Of a stretch of DNA of 64,000 nucleotides, positions 34,079-44,206 are shown in pieces (position 1 is the stretch's first letter; each line of letters opens with the position of its first letter). This DNA comes from Odontocerum albicorne (lineage: Eukaryota > Arthropoda > Insecta > Trichoptera > Odontoceridae), in contig OX463841.1 in assembly GCA_949825065.1 (NCBI GenBank), positions 55,523,429-55,587,428 on the forward strand, read 5' to 3'. The translations under genes were made by a program, and so were the position numbers. The notes beneath the pieces are model-generated. The model searched no databases. It was given only the letters and a program-made list of their open reading frames with translations, and had not been told where the DNA came from.

Positions 34079-34511
34079 TTATATTATAAATGCGGCATTG
34101 CCCCATTCCAGTCTCCACAGGTTTAACGCAACGCCATAATACGAGTATATAACGGTACTCGTATTTGAAATTACACTCGTTTAAAGCGCCCTTTTACAAG
34201 GAAACGCATAAAGGAATCAATTTATATTTGTAAGATTAGATTAACTTTACAAAAGAAAAAAAAAACATTAAATTAAGCTAAAACGAGTTGCGCGATTTGG
34301 AGGGATACCGTCGCGTCGTTATGTTATAATAGCGTACACATATTATAAAGGTGTTTTTTTGGGTGTGATAGGATTTTGAATTAATTTGGTTTTGTGGGTT
34401 CAGCTCTTTTTGCTTAATTACATCCATTAGAGAAAGCCAATGTTTTAGGAAAGTAAGTAGATGTTTGGAGATGGTTCAAGAATTCAGCGAGGAAAGTTCT
34501 TGAGGGCCGTG

Positions 34512-34551
34512 GGGCCTTGGGGCCTTGGGGCCTTGGGGCCTTGGGGCCTCG
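34512..34551. repeat. Microsatellite (GGGGCCTT)n
   Basis: Five copies of an 8-bp GC-rich unit, followed by GCCTCGCCTCGC. Confidence 0.95.
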
Positions 34552-34778
34552 CCTCGCTAATGTAGCTGAACAGCAGGCCGCGGAATTTTTCAGTATTTAT
34601 GACTATTTTCCAATTATACGAAGACCTTTTGCAAAGAATATCTTGGCGAAGTGACAACTCTGTCAGGGTTAGGTCAAACTTTTATACAAAATATTATGTT
34701 TTAATTAGTTGCTTAAAAACAGGAGTAGTAAACCTTTTTTTGGACGCTTGCCAAAACTGGCAAGGAAAAACAATAATG

Positions 34779-34945
34779 ACAATAGTGAGGTTCATAGCCT
34801 CGCGGTAACGCACTGGACTTCCGTCCGGAAGGTCGTCGGTTCAAACCTCGCGCTGTGCTACTCCCCTCGAACGACACATGCACTTTTTTCGCCTAGAGTT
34901 CGAGGGTATAATGATACCTATGACTTCGGTCATATATATTATTAA
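34779..34945 (+). repeat. tRNA-derived SINE, second family
   Basis: Head with TCATAGCCTCGCGGTAACG (A-box region) and GTCGGTTCAAACCTCG (B box), body with TTTTTTCGCCTAGAGTTCGA and tail TGACTTCGGTCATATATATT. The tail is unlike the LINE C tail of the first SINE family. A related 3' part is at 58605-58680 (CTGTGACTTCGGTTAC). Confidence 0.78.
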
Positions 34946-35049
34946 AAAAAATATGCATAAAGCAAAAATGTTGAAAAAAAATAAACTCCAATTGTTTCAC
35001 CTAGTGTGCGTGGTAGTGTGGTGCCTTTCGAGATATCCTGATTGCTAAA

Positions 35050-35160
35050 GACGATTTCCGTGGCCTAGCTAGTAAGGCGTTTGATATTCATCCGGAGGCT
35101 TCGGATTCGATTCCTTATGACCATTAGGTCCCAACAAAATAAGAGGTCGTGTAAAATAAA
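35050..35160 (+). repeat. tRNA-derived SINE head
   Basis: CCGTGGCCTAGCTAGTAAGG (A-box region) and CGGATTCGATTCC (B box), then TTAGGTCCCAACAAAATAAG. No recognisable tail. Confidence 0.65.
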
Positions 35161-35364
35161 AAAATAAAAAACTTGCATCAGCCGCCGAGTAGCGCACGAA
35201 AGTTATTACGAACCGCGAGATTTGTGCTTACTCCGGAGATTTAAAACCCTATTGCTCAATTATTGGGGGCAAAGACAATATTTTCTCTCGGCCACGCACT
35301 TCAATATTTAATTCCACATCCAGCATCCAGCATCTTTGCCTAAGCTTTTATTGTTATTGTTTTA

Positions 35365-35960
35365 GCGAAGTGGCACGTCTGTTACTCCGCTGTATGCACT
35401 CATTTTATTCTTAGAATAATAAATAGGCCAGGGTGGGGGAACCTGCGGCCTTGTAGGTTATTAAGTGTGGCCATTTGAATAGACCAGGGGTGGGGGAACC
35501 TGCGGCCTTGTAGGTTATTAAGTGTGGCCATTTGAATAGACCAGGGGTGGGGGAACCTGCGGCCTTGTAGGTTATTAAGTGTGGCCATTTGAATAGACCA
35601 GGGGTGGGGGAACCTGCGGCCTTGTAGGTTATTAAGTGTGGCCATTTGAATAGACCAGGGGTGGAAGAACCTGCGGCCTTGTAGGTTATTAAGTGTGGCC
35701 ATTTAAATAAACCAGGGGTGGAGGAACTTGCGGCCTTGTAGGTTATTAAGTGTGGCCATTTAAATAGATCAGGGGTGGAGGAACCTGCGGCCTTGTAGGT
35801 TATTAAGTGTGGCCATTTGAATAAATCCAAATTTGTTATAACAAATCGTTTTATTTTTGTTGACATGTTTTTGTTCGGTTTTATTTATTTTTATCGTAAA
35901 ATGAACATATTTAAAATACCAAAGAGTGAAAGAAGATTTAATGAAATTTTTTCCATTATA
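35365..35960. mobile_element. hAT-like repeat with amplified end
   Basis: 35365-35425 (GAAGTGGCACGTCTGTTACTC) and 35823-35960 (AACAAATCGTTTTATT, AAAATGAACATATTTAAAAT) both match the insertion at 39351-39545. Between them is the 57-bp array. CCAGGGGTGGGGGAACCTGC looks like a hAT terminus, but the shared upstream 60 bp means it may be subterminal. No right end or coding part is seen. Confidence 0.45.
35427..35822. repeat. Tandem repeat, 57 bp x 7
   Basis: Units start CCAGGGGTGGGGGAACCTGC at about 35428, 35485, 35542, 35599, 35656, 35713 and 35770, each ending GTGTGGCCATTTGAATAGA. The period is a multiple of three, so 19-residue repeat frames appear on the minus strand; these are artefacts. A single decayed unit is at 39410-39470. 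Confidence 0.94.
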
Positions 35961-36892
35961 TTATACATTTGAGGAGATAACATTAATAAAAAAGATCAAG
36001 TCCATCGGATACAAAAAATGAGTTGATAAAGCAGATATTTTCTTATCGATGGTACGGAACCGTTTAACATTTTCATTTTAATGATAAAATCACATAAATC
36101 ATTTTAAAATCATAATAAAAAACCAGTACTTTCTCAAAAAGAATCGTGTCCAGGCTTTAAACCAATCAAAAAAGATCATGTCCGAATTGACCAATCATAG
36201 CTTTCCGATTGTGTCTAACTTCATACCAGTTCACTAGCAACTGTCAGTTTTAAATCGTACGTGCAGTGTAATGTCATTATACAGCTTTATCTACCTACAT
36301 ATATTTATAGTTTTATAGTAATATTTCTTCTTATTTTAGAACACTTTACTTATTTTATTTTATTAAAATAAAAATAAATTACTTTATTATTTTTTATTAT
36401 TTTTTGTAAAATATTTTTGAAATCGAACCAAAAACATCATCTCCCAGAACTGTTCAATAAAAAAAGATTGAAGTAGAATTGTTCACACAAAAAGGATCAT
36501 GCCCATATTTTAAACTAGAATAAAGTATTTTAATTATTATGATTCGATTTTAAACAACAAATCAAGTCATCTTAAGCGATTTTAAGGATTTCAAATATTT
36601 TTACAATGAATTATTATGTCATATATTTTTAATGCAAATAGTTTTTTGCGATTTGGCAAAATTCTGATTGGGTTGACGTTCTTTTTTTAATATTACCCCC
36701 TCATTTTTGTTAGGTCAAAATAAATTATCACGAAAATAAATCGCCGAAACGGAGGCAATTAAATTTTTTTATGTATTTATTGGTCCTAAACCCAATTATA
36801 TCACATTTTTTTAAATCAGTACACATCAGTAAGATTTTTACAAAATAATGTATATATTGTAGGGCATCTAATTGAATCTTATTATTTTGTTA
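35961..36892. other. AT-rich, with a scattered 16-bp motif
   Basis: AAAAARGATCATGTCC-like words occur near 35990, 36137, 36167 and 36480. Otherwise AT-rich, nothing recognised. Confidence 0.4.
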
Positions 36893-37125
36893 TTGGTTTT
36901 TATCAAACACTGTTTATTCCACTTTTTATAATGGTATAACCCTGCCGGTTTCAAGACTTTTACCTCATCATCAGGGGAGCACAAACAAGGTCTTGTTTGT
37001 GCTCCCCTGATGATCAGGTGAAAGCCTTGAAACCGGTAGGGCTATACCGTTATAAAAAGTGGAATAAACAGTGTTAATAAAAACAAATTACAATGTCTTT
37101 AAACCTCCACAATGTCAATTCCTTA
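36893..37125. mobile_element. Penelope-like foldback without spacer
   Basis: Two ends meet head to head at about 36990 (CACAAACAAG/GTCTTGTTTGTG), with arms of about 100 bp in each direction reaching GTGGAATAAACAGTG. The right side continues to the shared outer block CTTTAAACCTCCACAATG. No coding sequence. Confidence 0.8.
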
Positions 37126-38289
37126 AGGAGGTATTTATTCTACGCGAGAAATTTGAAGAAAAAACATTTTTTTTGTTTTTTGCATATTCTTAAAGTTTAG
37201 ACCTTTAAGATTGTGTTCTCAAAAGAAAATTTAAAAATTCTCAATATTTACAAAGTTATAGCTATAATCAAGCAGGAATTACGCCGCACAGGAATATGAA
37301 TCAGCCAATAATCTCAAAACTTTAAACGTGTTTTTCTGGAAACTACTATTTTCGACCTGGTCGACATAAAATCTCAAGTTCTATCCAAACCTTCAAATTT
37401 GGTATGAAACTTTAGTAAATGTTTTTATATCGTCCCTACTTTAAAAAATTAAAAAAAAATTTTTTACTCTTAAAAAAAATTTAAAACTTAAAAAAGGTAA
37501 AACAATACTATGGACAGCCGTCATTTTACGATTTTTTTTCTCTTTGACACCAACTATAAAGACATTATTTCTTATTAAAAACTGAGTATGATTTTTGTTT
37601 AGGATTTACGAAAGGGTTTCAATCATGTCGACCAACTCATCCTTTTTTTTTACAAGATATAACAGCTGATAAAAAAAATTTGTATATTTACAAATCATCA
37701 ATAAACAAATTGTAAAAATAATGTACCTACACGAAAAATATTTTTAGTTTTTTTTTTTAAATTTAATCTGAGAAAAAAACGCCCAAAATTCACGCCTCTA
37801 GAGTATAATAACCCCTTAACTATAAATAATACGAGTATATGAATTTTATTAGGTTACAGCTAACTTAATGCGGCCTTCTAACATGAAAAGTTCCTCCCCC
37901 CTGAACTGGAATATAATTACTTATATTATTTTATGGCACTGTCAATATGTTTGCATAGTTTAAACATTTTAAGTTGAAAACAAATAACACCGGCTTTTTA
38001 TATAAAGGTAAGATGGTCAGAGTCATGAATAGCGAGCGGTCTACGTGAGATACGAGTATTTCGGATTTGGCTCGGCCGATACCAGGTGGAGAGTGGAGTG
38101 TGAACATCCATTGTGTTGTCAGATACAATAACATAAGCACTAAAACATAAACGAAACGTGAAATATTCATTAGTTAACTGCTTCGCTCGTAGTGTGAGTC
38201 ACTTGGCCGCATCTCTCAAACCAGAATATTCTCTAATGATGTAACCTGGCTGAGATTTTGACAAAGTGGAAAATTAAGTATTGTATGTA
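37126..38289. other. AT-rich; one secretory-looking frame
   Basis: Mostly AT-rich. 37860-38240 is less so and contains the minus-strand frame 38170-37931. Confidence 0.4.
37931..38170 (-). CDS. Uncertain 79-residue frame with signal-peptide-like start
   Basis: It begins MNISRFVYVLVLMLLYLTTQ: a basic residue, then a hydrophobic run typical of a secretion signal. The remainder (HSPPGIGRAKSEILVSHVDR, then a second hydrophobic stretch) has no motif I know. Only the first part lies in less AT-rich DNA. There is no promoter or polyadenylation evidence. The plus strand also has TAAAGGTAAGATGG, donor-like, across the same region. Most likely a chance frame. Confidence 0.15.
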   Translation of the reverse strand: MNISRFVYVLVLMLLYLTTQWMFTLHSPPGIGRAKSEILVSHVDRSLFMTLTILPLYKKPVLFVFNLKCLNYANILTVP

Positions 38290-39242
38290 CGAGGCGTATC
38301 CAGAAAGTAAGTGTACTGAGGCTCTCACGACCGGATGGATTTTATTTTCGACATGTTGGCTACACTTCCGTGTAGCCTGACCCTTCCCCTCCGCAACGAG
38401 ACCGGTTCGAAGTCAGTACGTTGAGAAGTGTCGACGCGACAACACGTTTCGTGAAAAATGTCAAACCGATCTCCCGCCAAGTGCGAAATTTTGTAAAAAG
38501 GCATGAGTTTTTGAGGCGCTGCAAACTCCATGGAGATGAATTTCTCCACTCCATCGTTACTGGAGATGAAACTTGGGTTGCACACTACACGCCTGAAACC
38601 AAAAGGCAGTCTCAACAGTGGCGTCACACCTCTTCGCCCTCCGCCAAAAAGTTCAAAACCACAATTTCAGCCAAGAAAATCATGGCATCCGTGTTTTGGG
38701 ACTGTCAAGGCATAATTTTAATTGAATATATGCCTCAAGGGGAGACCATCAATTCTGCAAGATACTGTGAGACCCTATAAAAATTGCGGAGGGCGATTTA
38801 GAACAAGAGGAGAGGCATGCTGACAAAGGGAGTCTGCCTGCTGCACGACAATGCCAGACCACACACGGCCAACGCCACGAAGGAACTGCTCGCCTCGTTT
38901 AAATGGGATGTCCTGAACCATCCCGCGCATTCCCCTGACCTAGCACCTTCAGATTACTATCTCTTTACCTCCCTGAAGCTGCACATGGGTGGAAAAAGGT
39001 TTTAAATCAACGAGGAGGTAAAGGAGGAGGTGGAGAAGTGGACGGAGGGGTTGGCGGGAAACTACTTCGAGGAAGGCATCAAAAAGTTGATACCCCGCTT
39101 CACCACCTGCATTGAGAGGAATGGCGACTATGTCGAAAAATAGCTTACATATGTACTACGGTAACCAAATAATTTTTTTGTTTAAATAAAAAAAATTGTA
39201 ACCTACAAAAATTCAGTACACTTAGTTTCTGGATATGCCTCG
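38290..39242 (+). mobile_element. mariner element, deleted copy 3
   Basis: TA at 38288-38289 and 39243-39244. CGAGGCGTATCCAGAAAGTA is the left end and TTTCTGGATATGCCTCG the right. 953 bp, same deletion as copy 1. Confidence 0.93.
38421..39140 (+). pseudogene. mariner transposase, N-terminally deleted, nonsense codons
   Basis: The frame 38421-38780 contains HEFLRRCKLHGDEF and VTGDETWVAHYTPETKR (first aspartate), then MASVFWDCQGIILIEYMPQG, and meets a TAA stop where copy 2 has a lysine codon. It resumes at 38817 with LLHDNARPHTANATKELL and HSPDLAPSDYYLFTSLKL (second and third aspartates, D34D) until a second TAA at about 39003, in MGGKRF-stop. Without those two stops it would be the best preserved catalytic half of the three, but the DNA-binding region is gone. 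Confidence 0.9.
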
Positions 39243-39257
39243 TATATGCATATTGAT

Positions 39258-39695
39258 CGTTTTGCTTTATTGCAAAACAATCTTATTTATTGTCCGGTGG
39301 CAATTTCTTTCAACCTACCAGACAAAAGTAAAAAAAATAAATGTCACAGTGAAGTGGCAAGTCTGTAACTCCCCTGTATGCACTCTTTCATTCTTAGAAT
39401 AACTAGGCCGAGGGTGGTGAAAGTGCGACCTTTTAGGTCATAAAGTGTGATCTTTTGGATAAAGACTTATTTTGCACAACAAATCGTTTTATTCGTATCA
39501 TTTTTATCTTAAAATGAACATATTTAAAATACTAAAGAGATAAGTAATCACACGGTCGCAAAAATTCAAATTATTATTAATCTTTACTAAATCCATAAAC
39601 AATATATTCGTACATGGTAAAAATTAGGGTGAGATATTATCAATCAAAGGAAAAAGAAAGGGACAATAAAGAGGAAAGAAAAATCAGCAATGCAC
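39258..39695 (-). mobile_element. LINE family C 3' end, interrupted
   Basis: Minus-strand 3' UTR of family C (compare 31482-31800): CTTATTTATTGTCCGGTGGC at the tail side, GTGAGATATTATCAATCAAA further up. It is interrupted by the hAT-like insertion 39351-39545. The LINE continues across the foldback at 40155-40200 (GTTATATTACTGAATTGAAA). Confidence 0.65.
39351..39545. mobile_element. hAT-like insertion within LINE C
   Basis: GTGAAGTGGCAAGTCTGTAAC to AATATACTAAAG-like end; homologous to 35365-35425 plus 35823-35960, with only one decayed array unit (39410-39470). Confidence 0.5.
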
Positions 39696-39715
39696 AGTAC
39701 CCGGCGGTACGTAAT

Positions 39716-40371
39716 ACACACCGGGACCATCAGACCTAAATAGAGCAACCGTTAGGGTCGTGAACCATCCGTGTTACATGTTTATAAACCATCAGACTCA
39801 AACAAATGTAACACCTGTGTAGGTCTTCCTCTAGTTTACCTTAAATACTGGTCCGAAGTAAAGGATTAAGAGCTAAATAAACGTTGTAGAAAAACTCTTT
39901 ATTTCAATTCAGTAATATAACATGATGCAGTACCCGGCGGTAAGTAATATACATCGGGCTTAAGAAAGAGTCTGTCGGCCATAAACGGCTAACTTCGGCT
40001 TTGTAGAGCGTGGTCTCTGTCATTCATACACGTGTTCCGTCGCGATTTGTCAGTCGTTGTCAAGCGACAGAGACGACGCTCTACAAAGCCGAAGTTAGCC
40101 TATTATGGCCGACAGTCTCTTTCTTAAGCCCGATGTATATTACTTACCGCCGGGTACTGCATCATGTTATATTACTGAATTGAAATAAAGAGTTTTTCTA
40201 CAACGTTTATTTAGCTCTTAATCCTTTTCTTCGGACCAGTATTGAAGGTAAACTAGAGGAAGACCTACACAGGTGTTACATTTGTTTAATTCTGGTGGTT
40301 TATAAACATATAACACGGATGGTTCACGACCCTAACGGTTGTTCTATTTAGGTCTGATGGTTTATAAACAT
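39716..40371. repeat. Large palindrome centred on MITE F
   Basis: Arms of about 325 bp are inverted copies around a centre near 40043. The inner part is MITE F (39933-40154). The outer part of each arm holds LINE C sequence (TTCAGTAATATAACATGAT) and one or more units of the 62-bp repeat. The flanking host DNA is duplicated, so the palindrome is larger than the MITE. A further MITE-type end, CCCGGCGGTACGTAATACAC, sits at 39700. Confidence 0.85.
39933..40154. mobile_element. MITE family F, copy 3
   Basis: CCCGGCGGTAAGTAATATAC and its complement, arms of about 100 bp, 222 bp in total, flanked by GCAGTA/TACTGC. Confidence 0.88.
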
Positions 40372-40783
40372 GTTACACGGATGGTTCACGACCCTAACGG
40401 TTCTTCTATTTAGGTCTGATGGTTTATAAACATGTTAGACGGATGGTTCACGACCCTAACGGTTGTTCTATTTAGGTCTGATGGTTTATAAACATGTAAC
40501 ACGGATGGTTCACGACCCTAACGGTTCTTCTATTTAGGTCTGATGGTTTATAAACATGTCAGACGGATGGTTAACGACCCTAATGGTTGTTGTATTTAGG
40601 TCTGATGGTTTATAAACATGTTACACGGATGGTTCACGACCCTAACGGTTGTTCTATTTAGGTCTGATGGTTTATAAACATGTTACACGGATGGTTCACG
40701 ACCCTAACGGTTGTTCTATTTAGGTCTGATGGTTTATAAACATGTTAGACGGATGGTTCACGACCCTAACGGTTGTTCTATTG
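40294..40783. repeat. Tandem repeat, 62 bp x 8
   Basis: Units start GATGGTTTATAAACATG at 40294, 40356, 40418, 40480, 40542, 40604, 40666 and 40728, ending ...TTCTATTTAGGTCT. Variants TTACACGG and TTAGACGG alternate irregularly. Confidence 0.94.
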
Positions 40784-40871
40784 AAACCAGCTGTTCGAAA
40801 TATATAAGCCTTAGCCAATATTCACAGGGGAAGAAATGTTGCAAAATTAAAAAAAAAACATGTCGTATTTA

Positions 40872-42256
40872 ACTCCTAGTCCCTGTAGATAAGTGTTCTC
40901 GGATAGCTCCTAATCCCCGTTGATAAGTGTTTTCGGATAGCTTCTAATCCCTGTAGATAAGTGTTCTCGGATAGCTCCTAGTCCCTTGTAGATAAGTGTT
41001 CTCGGATAGCTCCTAGTCCCTGTAGATAAGTGTTCTCGGATAGCTTTCAATCCCCGTAGATAAGTGTTTTCGGAAAGCTTCTAATCCCTGTAGATAAGTT
41101 TTCTCGGATAGCTCCTAGTCCTTGTAGATAAGTGTTCTCGGATAGCTCCTAGTCCCTGTAGATAAGTGTTCTCGGACAGCTCCTAGTCCCTGTAGATAAG
41201 TGTTCTCCGATAGCTCCTAGTCCCTGTAGATTAGTGTTCTCGGATAGCTCCCAATCCCCGTAGATAAGTGTTTTCGGATAGCTTCTAATCCCTGTAGATA
41301 AGTGTTCTCGGATAGCTCCTAGTCCTTGTAGATAAGTGTTCTCGGATAGCTCCTAGTCCCTGTAGATAAGTGTTCTCGGATAGCTCCTAGTCCCTGTAGA
41401 TAAGTGTTCTCGGACAGCTCCTAGTCCCTGTAGATAAGTGTTCTCCGATAGCTCCTAGTCCCTGTAGATAAGTGTTCTCAGATAGCTCCCAATCCCCGTA
41501 GATAAGTGTTTTCGGATAGCTTCTAATCCCTGTAGAGAAGTGTTCTCGGATAGCTCCTAGTCCTTGTAGATAAGTGTTCTCGGATAGCTCCTAGTCCCTG
41601 TAGATAAGTGTTCTCGGATAGCTCCTAGTCCTTGTAGATAAGTGTTCTCGGATAGCTCCTAGTCCCTGTAGATAAGTGTTCTCGGATAGCTCCCAATCCC
41701 CGTAGATAAGTGTTTTCGGATAGCTTCTAATCCCTGTAGATAAGTGTTCTCGGATAGCTCCTAGTCCCTGTAGATAAGTGTTCTCGGATAGCTCCCAATC
41801 CCCGTAGATAAGTGTTTTCGGAAAGCTTCTAATCCCTGTAGATAAGTGTTCTCGGATAGCTCCTAGTCCTTGTAGATAAGTGTTCTCGGATAGCTCCTAG
41901 TCCCTGTAGATAAGTGTTCTCGGATAGCCCCTAGTCCTTGTAGATAAGTGTTCTCGGATAGCTCCTAGTCCCTGTAGATAAGTGTTCTCGGATAGCTCCC
42001 AATCCCCGTAGATAAGTGTTTTCGGATAGCTTCTAATCCCTGTAGATAAGTGTTCTCGGATAGCTCCTAGTCCTTGTAGATAAGTGTTCTCGGATAGCTC
42101 CTAGTCCCTGTAGATAAGTGTTCTCGGATAGCTCCTAGTCCCTGTAGATAAGTGTTCTCGGACAGCTCCTAGTCCCTGTAGATAAGTGTTCTCGGATAGC
42201 TCCTAGTCCCTGTAGATAAGTGTTCTCGGATAGCTCCTAGTCCCTGTAGATAAGTG
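40872..42256. repeat. Minisatellite, 34 bp x about 41, with higher-order pattern
   Basis: Unit GTAGATAAGTGTTCTCGGAT + AGCTCCTAGTCCCT. Four main variants occur in a fixed order: TCCCAATCCCCG with TTTTCGG, then TTCTAATCCCTG, then TCCTAGTCCTTG, then TCCTAGTCCCTG one or more times. The block repeats about six times, i.e. a higher-order repeat. Confidence 0.95.
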
Positions 42257-42667
42257 AAGCGCGAGAAAAGTTGTTTCAGTGTATTTATCCGAAATGTAAT
42301 ATATGTTATCTGACCTCATTTACCCTTCATTCCTACACTTTCAATTGGAAAGATATGAAGATATATCTTTTATCAAAAGTATTATATTATATATTAAGGG
42401 TCTACAAGGCCCAAATTCCTTAGGTACATTCATTTGCAGCAGGGAGAAACGAGGTCATTATGACGTTCCGTCCCGTAAATGTACTAATGTGAAATATTGC
42501 ATTGTACAAGTCATTTGAATAAAATGTTGGAGATTTTTTTTCCATCTTCAGCATCTACTCCAGACTTCTGACATAACGCTCTTACAGGGAAATGGCGTGA
42601 TGGTATGTATCTACGAGTATGTATAATGTTACATTTGTATATAGTATTTTTGACAACATTTTGTCTT
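42257..42667. other. Unassigned, with a LINE A tail fragment
   Basis: 42563-42625 carries CTTACAGGGAAATGGCGTGA and a TATG-rich end like LINE family A. The rest, including the 71-codon frame at 42303-42518, is unrecognised. Confidence 0.4.
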
Positions 42668-42850
42668 GTGCACTTGTAAACGTGTGTGTTATTTGTGCAC
42701 TTGTAAACGTGTGTGTTATTTGTGCACTTGTAAACGTGTGTGTTATTTGAGCACTTGTAAACGTGTGTGTTATTTGAGCACTTGTAAACGTGTGTGTTAT
42801 TTGTGTACTTGTAAACGTGTGTGTTATTTGAGCACTTGTAAACGTGTGTT
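42668..42850. repeat. Tandem repeat, 27 bp x 7
   Basis: GCACTTGTAAACGTGTGTG + TTATTTGT units. The period is a multiple of three and gives long nine-residue repeat frames on both strands; these are not genes. Confidence 0.93.
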
Positions 42851-42954
42851 TTTTTGTGTAAATGTATTTTTTACTTGGTTTTATTGTTAATATTTTTTTT
42901 ACTATCGGGTTATTTTTCTTTATAAGGAGTGAAACCCTCACTACTTGTATTTAA

Positions 42955-43735
42955 AAAATATTGTAATGTACATTGTACCGTTGAGAAATAAATATTGTAA
43001 TGCACATTGTACCGTTGAGAAATAAATATTGTAATGTACATTGTACCATTGAGAAATAAATATTGTAATGTACATTGTACCGTTGAGAAATAAATATTGT
43101 AATGAACATTGTACCGTTGAGAAATAAATATTGTAATGTACATTGTACCGTTGAGAAATAAATAATGTAATGTACATTGTAGCGTTGAGAAATAAATATT
43201 GTAATGTACATTGTACCGTTGAAAAATAAATATTGTAATGTACATTGTACCGTTGAGAAATAAATATTGTAATTTACATTGTACCGTTGAGAAATAAATA
43301 ATGTAATGTACATTGTAGCGTTGAGAAATAAATATTGTAATGTACATTGTACCGTTGAGAAATGAATAATGTAATGTACATTATATAGTTGAGAAATAAA
43401 TATTGTAATGTACATTGTACCGTTGAGAAATAAATATTGTAATGTACATTGTACCGTTGAGAAATAAATATTGTAATGTACATTGTAGCGTTGAGAAATA
43501 AATATTGTAATGTACATTGTACCGTTGAGAAATAAATATTGTAATGTATATTGTACCGTTGAAAAATAAATATTGTAATTAACATTGCACCGTTGAGAAA
43601 TAAATGTACATTGTACCGTTGAGAAATAAATATTGTAATGAACATTGTACCGTTGAGAAATAAATATTGTAATGTGCATTGTACCGTTGAGAAATAAATA
43701 ATGTAATGTACTATACATTGCACCGTTGAGAAGTA
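42955..43735. repeat. Minisatellite, 34 bp x about 23
   Basis: Unit ATTGTAATGTACATTGTACC + GTTGAGAAATAAAT. The minus strand lacks stops in all three frames of the unit, producing a spurious 255-codon frame. AATGTACATT is palindromic. Confidence 0.95.
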
Positions 43736-43974
43736 AATAAACATTCGTGATTTTGAACTCTGAAAAGTTTCTTTGTCCCAGAAGATTAAAAAAAGCGAGA
43801 AAACCCGCGGTTACATATTGAGAAATGCTGAGGGTAATGCCTCTGTTTTAATGCAAATTTGGATGTTTTCAAATCTTACACCGGCGTGATTCACTCAAAG
43901 GTCATTTTTTGCGGAGTACATTAACTGGACTCGTTATAAACACATGTGTCATTCATCTTTAATACACACATACA

Positions 43975-44160
43975 TTCATACCATCACGCCATTTCTCTGT
44001 CGGGATAAGCATAGAGGACAGAGCGCGCATCTTTTCTATCACGACAAACATCCTTAACATCTTCTATATAGTATGTATATTCATACAACTTCTACGATGT
44101 ATCTATCTTTTCATCTCGTAGAATATCATTCATTCGATTTATTTATTTATTTTCTCAATA
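43975..44160 (-). mobile_element. RTE-like LINE family A 3' end
   Basis: Minus strand ends CGACAGAGAAATGGCGTGATGG + TATG tail; upstream GCGCTCTGTCCTCTATGC and a decayed SCMN..R.MFVVIEK region. Confidence 0.6.
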
Positions 44161-44206
44161 CAGACTTAGTCCAATTACATTAAAAAATACAAAAATTGTA
44201 AATTGT

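Noticed and set aside
35400..35866. 100- and 151-codon minus frames with 19-residue repeats
   Set aside because: Product of the 57-bp array, whose period is divisible by three; two frames are open at once.
36893..37125. Terminator-like hairpin
   Set aside because: The palindrome is two Penelope-like ends meeting; bacterial-type terminators do not apply.
42582..42941. Repeat protein frames on both strands
   Set aside because: Generated by the 27-bp array; both strands are open in repeats of nine residues.
42951..43718. 255-codon minus-strand frame with repeated NGTM/LFLN motifs
   Set aside because: It is read through the 34-bp minisatellite, whose unit lacks stops in all three minus frames. 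No non-repeat sequence or codon bias.
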